Assembly (NCBI GenBank): GCA_011330545.1
Contig: DRQI01000509.1
Span: 1-7,653 of the forward strand
DNA length: 7,653 nt
Origin: Flavobacteriia bacterium
GTDB lineage: Bacteria > Bacteroidota > Bacteroidia > Flavobacteriales > Flavobacteriaceae
Direction of reading: 5' to 3'
This document shows positions 6,101 to 7,653 of the stretch, one piece after another (the stretch's first letter is position 1; each line of letters opens with the position of its first letter). Below the pieces are notes generated by a model. The model did not search any database, was not told the DNA's origin, and saw only the letters and a list, made by a program, of their open reading frames with translations. The translations under genes were made by a program, and so were the position numbers.

Positions 6101-7152
6101 ATATGATTACGGGATATAATGATAAATACAATATCGAAATGTATACCACTAAAACAGATTCAAAAGGCAGGTTTGTAATAAATAATGTAAACTATGGCGA
6201 TTCTTTGAAATTGGTATTCAATGCATACCGCAATAAGAAACCTATAGATGTTCAGATTCTACTCGATAAAAAGAAAAATACAAAAGCAATGTTGCCGTTA
6301 CCACATTTTAACAGCTTAAAACAATCGGTGGCTTTAGTGCAGAAAGAAAAAGAAAAGAAATACATAGAGATAAGTGCATTAAAACAACAAGCCGATTCTA
6401 TTTTTAGGATAAAGTACGGTGAAAAAGAACCGGTCAAATTAAAAGAAGTGGTAGTACAAGCAAAGAGGGCAGAAAAAAGGAGGGCAGCAACAGAATCTAA
6501 TTATGGGGTAACACCCGATGCCACCTTATATATGGAAGATTATCCCCCAAACAGAAATTTTTTGTACCTTTTAGGAACCCTTTCAGGGGTTAAGGTTTCA
6601 GGTTCAGGGCCTAATACGAACGTTCAAATTAGAAATTTAGGAACTCCTCTATGGATTGTTGATGGCGTATATTTTGAGTCAGAAAGTAACGAGCCGGATT
6701 CACGGAAAGGATTTGGGTCTATCAGTGCAAAACCCGTACCGGATGCGATAAGGAATTTAAACGCATTTGATATAGAAAGAGTTGAAGTGCTTAAAGGGCC
6801 TTCTACAGCTATTTATGGTATGAGAGGGGCAGGAGGAGTAATTATTATTTATACCAAAAGAGGAATAAATTATGATACTGATATACTTTCTCCTGAGTTT
6901 ACTATGCAAGGATACTCCGCAGCAAGAGAATTTTATGTTCCTAAATATGACAAAAAACTAGAAAAACGCGCAATTCCCGATTACAGGACAACTTTGTATT
7001 GGAATCCATCCGTGAGTACAGATATTAATGGTAAAGCCTCATTAATATTCTATAATTCAGATACCGCTACACAGCTCCAAATTGCCATTGAAAGCCTGTC
7101 AATTTTTGGCGTTCCGGGAACATTCCTGCAAACTGTCGGAAAGAAGCGTTAA
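3181..7152 (+). CDS. Barrel-less receptor-like envelope protein: STN, CarboxypepD_reg, LolA-like, macroglobulin-like and TonB-plug domains
   Basis: This 1323-residue exported protein has a signal peptide at 1-31 (basic start, hydrophobic 14-24, likely cut after LMA). The STN domain is at about 40-113. A carboxypeptidase-regulatory-like domain at 122-195 (IQGRVIDKETGEGVPFCNIVI) is followed by LKEVTLQTK (201-209). About 212-440 looks LolA/DUF5686-like (FKGKVYINTRTYDVLKV, 349-365). From 535 on, MG2/macroglobulin-like domains begin (EKVYLHTDRDIAATGEELWY; SGIYQLRAYTNWMRNF), with the motif LVMLTHGWRRFNW at 922-934 and a second regulatory-like domain at about 952-1030. LKEVVVQAK (1087-1095) leads into the plug, about 1115-1229 (WIVDGVYF; DIERVEVLKGPSTAIYGMRGAGGVI). 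A last beta-domain holds YRTTLYWNPSVSTDINGKAS (1268-1287). The protein ends about 94 residues after the plug, ending KKR. A canonical receptor needs several hundred more residues for 22 strands, so transport is unlikely. Its STN and its place after FecR suggest that it signals to FecR. Ligand unknown. Confidence 0.85.
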   Translation: MKQVGHTISKKYFKAILFLLVLGFASSGLMAKSTLLKEQKISLDLKEVSLSEVLFKIESITDFRFFYKNDDVDLDRKVTIKVNKASIKMVLSKLFKNGNLDFYIVQHQIILKKSYLRHQKKYKIQGRVIDKETGEGVPFCNIVIGNTYTGTSSNELGGFVIYLESLPSTLVFTHINYQGQVVTVSKTADIVVELSPLTHTLKEVTLQTKGNDGYAVALANKAFQKISKFSYSQKYGRALYRQKAKNGKNYSEFLEIIFDIRYNTAGIEDWEIIEGRYALKKNSINNKNFTLLSRLVKSFQPDTNDLIFPLRTNLENFYKVRVLDVMSKTNNKIAVLQFTPRRLDDVPIFKGKVYINTRTYDVLKVTGTIVRDDIKLIRLTKKHSSKKNYTLSYEMVFKKDPILNLVIDYIKVDQEFDYYEEKRFQTHLSSTSNLSFFQYYTPTKRIKLGNRFKRNSSDWERLNKIGYDEEFWEANPIVKRTPIEKEVIDAFEKDNIFESIFINSRQQIAMLQSDLVDDPFIKELTKTVRDYNNFNAVEKVYLHTDRDIAATGEELWYSAYTVLGPNHYFSIKSKVLHVDLINAKNEIISTQIQELKNGRGKGSVQIPKNLPSGIYQLRAYTNWMRNFDDTFFFYKTVRIINNQIDKKYELAQHSQIDLQFFPEGGDAIVNLKSKIAFKAIGNDGLGKKVTGKIIDSKNKRVANLNAIDRGAGIFYLQPKEGESYIAVLDDNSTYPLPKVKNQGYVMAVDNRSSRTIKVKILASQNLKNKPFYVLGHMRNKKYYQGKFEFGGAAVVDFEIPKNRLPSGVMTLTLFDSDKKPQSERIVFVNNQEELVIQTKLHTTSFKARDKVVLDVLITDTDGRPVFTDFSIAVTDAGRVPKETNAANMLSYFLLQSEVKGNIENPASFFKDQKPATRSRLDLVMLTHGWRRFNWEKIQQQRFDSIKKFPFYEGLSISGTAKTLYNHLLTNATLDMITGYNDKYNIEMYTTKTDSKGRFVINNVNYGDSLKLVFNAYRNKKPIDVQILLDKKKNTKAMLPLPHFNSLKQSVALVQKEKEKKYIEISALKQQADSIFRIKYGEKEPVKLKEVVVQAKRAEKRRAATESNYGVTPDATLYMEDYPPNRNFLYLLGTLSGVKVSGSGPNTNVQIRNLGTPLWIVDGVYFESESNEPDSRKGFGSISAKPVPDAIRNLNAFDIERVEVLKGPSTAIYGMRGAGGVIIIYTKRGINYDTDILSPEFTMQGYSAAREFYVPKYDKKLEKRAIPDYRTTLYWNPSVSTDINGKASLIFYNSDTATQLQIAIESLSIFGVPGTFLQTVGKKR

Positions 7153-7169
7153 CATATATATGAAATTCT

Positions 7170-7406
7170 ACTGTCATTCAGAGAGAGGTACAGCCTAAGA
7201 ATCTATAAACTATATTTTTTCGTAACATTGATTACAATTAGAATTGTTGTGATACTTGTAACTTTGTAAAAAAACAAAACCATGCGCGATTCAAACTTTT
7301 GGTACTATTTTATCATGGTGGTAGTAATCTTACACTTTGTGTTGGGATTTGGCTATTTGATTTACAAACTTTCCCCAAGAAAAAACGATAAAAAGAAAGG
7401 AGAAGT
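7170..7406 (+). repeat. Right copy of 237-bp direct repeat
   Basis: This is the partner of 1090-1326: same orientation, ungapped, 12 mismatches. It starts 18 bases after the receptor stop codon. It includes a REP-like segment (7172-7204, TGTCATTCAGAGAGAGG and AAGAATCT) without the inverted partner that precedes the left copy, then the promoter and the microprotein gene. Seven mismatches lie upstream of the ATG, three are synonymous within the shared coding core, and two change amino acids at the start of the tail. Confidence 0.93.
7234..7266 (+). promoter_or_regulatory. Promoter and palindromic candidate operator of microprotein copy 2
   Basis: TAACTTTG at 7259-7266 is an exact TAnnTTTG element, 15 nt before the ATG at 7282. 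The palindrome ACAATT-AG-AATTGT is preserved at 7234-7247. Both substitutions in this area relative to copy 1 (7262 and 7267) avoid the defined bases of the -7 box and the palindrome, which fits selection on the element. Confidence 0.55.
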
Positions 7407-7434
7407 ATTAGATGAAGGTGATTCGTTTGAATAA
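7282..7434 (+). CDS. Single-span membrane microprotein, copy 2 (50 aa)
   Basis: Residues 1-36 (MRDSNFWYYF through SPRKND) are identical to copy 1 at 1202, although three codons differ by synonymous changes. The tail differs (KKKGEVLDEGDSFE against TKKEEVADEEEM) but stays acidic. There is one membrane helix at about 6-28. The start is secure because the same frame is closed by TAA at 7267-7269, right after the promoter box. The gene converges on the tex gene with a 23-bp gap. No family recognised; function unknown. Purifying selection on the core argues that it is a real translated gene. Confidence 0.75.
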   Translation: MRDSNFWYYFIMVVVILHFVLGFGYLIYKLSPRKNDKKKGEVLDEGDSFE

Positions 7435-7462
7435 TATTTTTAAAAGTATATTTAAATTCAAA
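7426..7462. terminator. Possible AT-only bidirectional terminator between microprotein copy 2 and tex
   Basis: TTTGAAT (7426-7432) and ATTCAAA (7456-7462) form a 7-bp inverted repeat around an AT-rich, partly self-complementary interior centred on TTTTAAAA. It overlaps both convergent stop codons. The lack of G+C in the stem makes it weak evidence. Confidence 0.25.
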
Positions 7463-7653
7463 ATTTCTCAGCTTTAGTCTTCAAAGCTAACTGAATACGT
7501 TTTCTCACCACATCAACAACCAACACTTTTACAATCACTTGTTGGTGTAAACTCACAATGGCATTTACATCTTTTACAAAAGTATCCGACAAGTTAGAAA
7601 TATGGATTAAGCCACTTTCTTTGATTCCGATATCTACAAAACATCCGAAATTG
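7458..7653 (-). CDS. tex: Tex (YhgF-type) RNA-binding protein, C-terminal S1 domain, partial
   Basis: Reading leftward from the window edge, 64 residues and a TGA stop (7458-7460) are visible. They form most of an S1 RNA-binding domain: FGCFVDIGIKESGLIHISNL, then LSDTFVKDVNAIV and VKVLVVDVVRKRIQLALK, with the short tail TKAEKF. The pattern of a Gly-Phe-Val-Asp strand, HISNLSD-FVKD and a final VD-RKRI-L strand is characteristic of the C-terminal S1 domain of Tex, a nucleic-acid-binding transcription accessory protein. Only the 3' end is present, so the YqgF-like and helix-hairpin-helix parts cannot be checked; another S1 protein is possible but less likely. It is convergent with microprotein copy 2. 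Confidence 0.85.
   Translation of the reverse strand, partial: NFGCFVDIGIKESGLIHISNLSDTFVKDVNAIVSLHQQVIVKVLVVDVVRKRIQLALKTKAEKF

Noticed and set aside
6252..6437. Minus-strand ORF inside the receptor gene
   Set aside because: It is a shadow produced by the Lys-rich codons of the plus strand.
7153..7281. A SusD-like lipoprotein or further operon gene after the receptor
   Set aside because: The right copy of the direct repeat starts 18 bases after the stop codon, and no other reading frame fits.
1090..7406. A composite transposon or insertion sequence bounded by the direct repeats
   Set aside because: No transposase, integrase or terminal inverted repeats are visible, and the repeats contain an ordinary promoter and gene.

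Overview
The window is AT-rich and looks like a chromosomal segment from a member of the Bacteroidota, most likely a flavobacterium. The evidence is protein-level resemblance (a Bacteroidota-type ECF sigma factor, a FecR with a C-terminal DUF4974-like domain, an STN/carboxypeptidase-regulatory/plug protein), TAnnTTTG-type promoter elements, and little sign of Shine-Dalgarno sites. No species is claimed.

Layout: (1) 19-930, a slipin-type SPFH protein whose start lies at or just outside the left edge, closed by a strong intrinsic terminator at 940-961. (2) 962-1201, intergenic DNA with degenerate REP-like repeats, two forming a long hairpin, followed by a promoter. (3) 1202-1348, a 48-residue single-span membrane microprotein. 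(4) 1386-1907, minus strand, an ECF sigma factor. (5) 2026-3171 and 3181-7152, plus strand, divergent from the sigma gene: a FecR-type anti-sigma factor and a 1323-residue outer-envelope protein. The latter has STN, carboxypeptidase-regulatory, LolA-like, macroglobulin-like and TonB-plug domains but no room for a beta-barrel. (6) 7170-7434, a second copy of the microprotein gene with its whole promoter region. (7) 7458-7653, minus strand, the C-terminal S1 domain of Tex, running off the right edge.

How it may work: genes 4-5 have the parts of a FecI/FecR/FecA-type trans-envelope signalling relay. The sigma factor would be held or activated by FecR, and FecR would be addressed in the periplasm by the STN domain of the large protein. 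The receptor has lost, or never had, the transport barrel; instead it carries macroglobulin-like modules, so it looks like a sensor or envelope-structure protein rather than a nutrient importer. No SusD-like partner gene is present.

The relay is bracketed by a 237-bp direct repeat (12 mismatches, no gaps, 6080 bp apart) containing the microprotein gene and its promoter. This suggests that the relay was inserted with, or generated, a duplication, and that it could be lost or amplified by recombination between the repeats.
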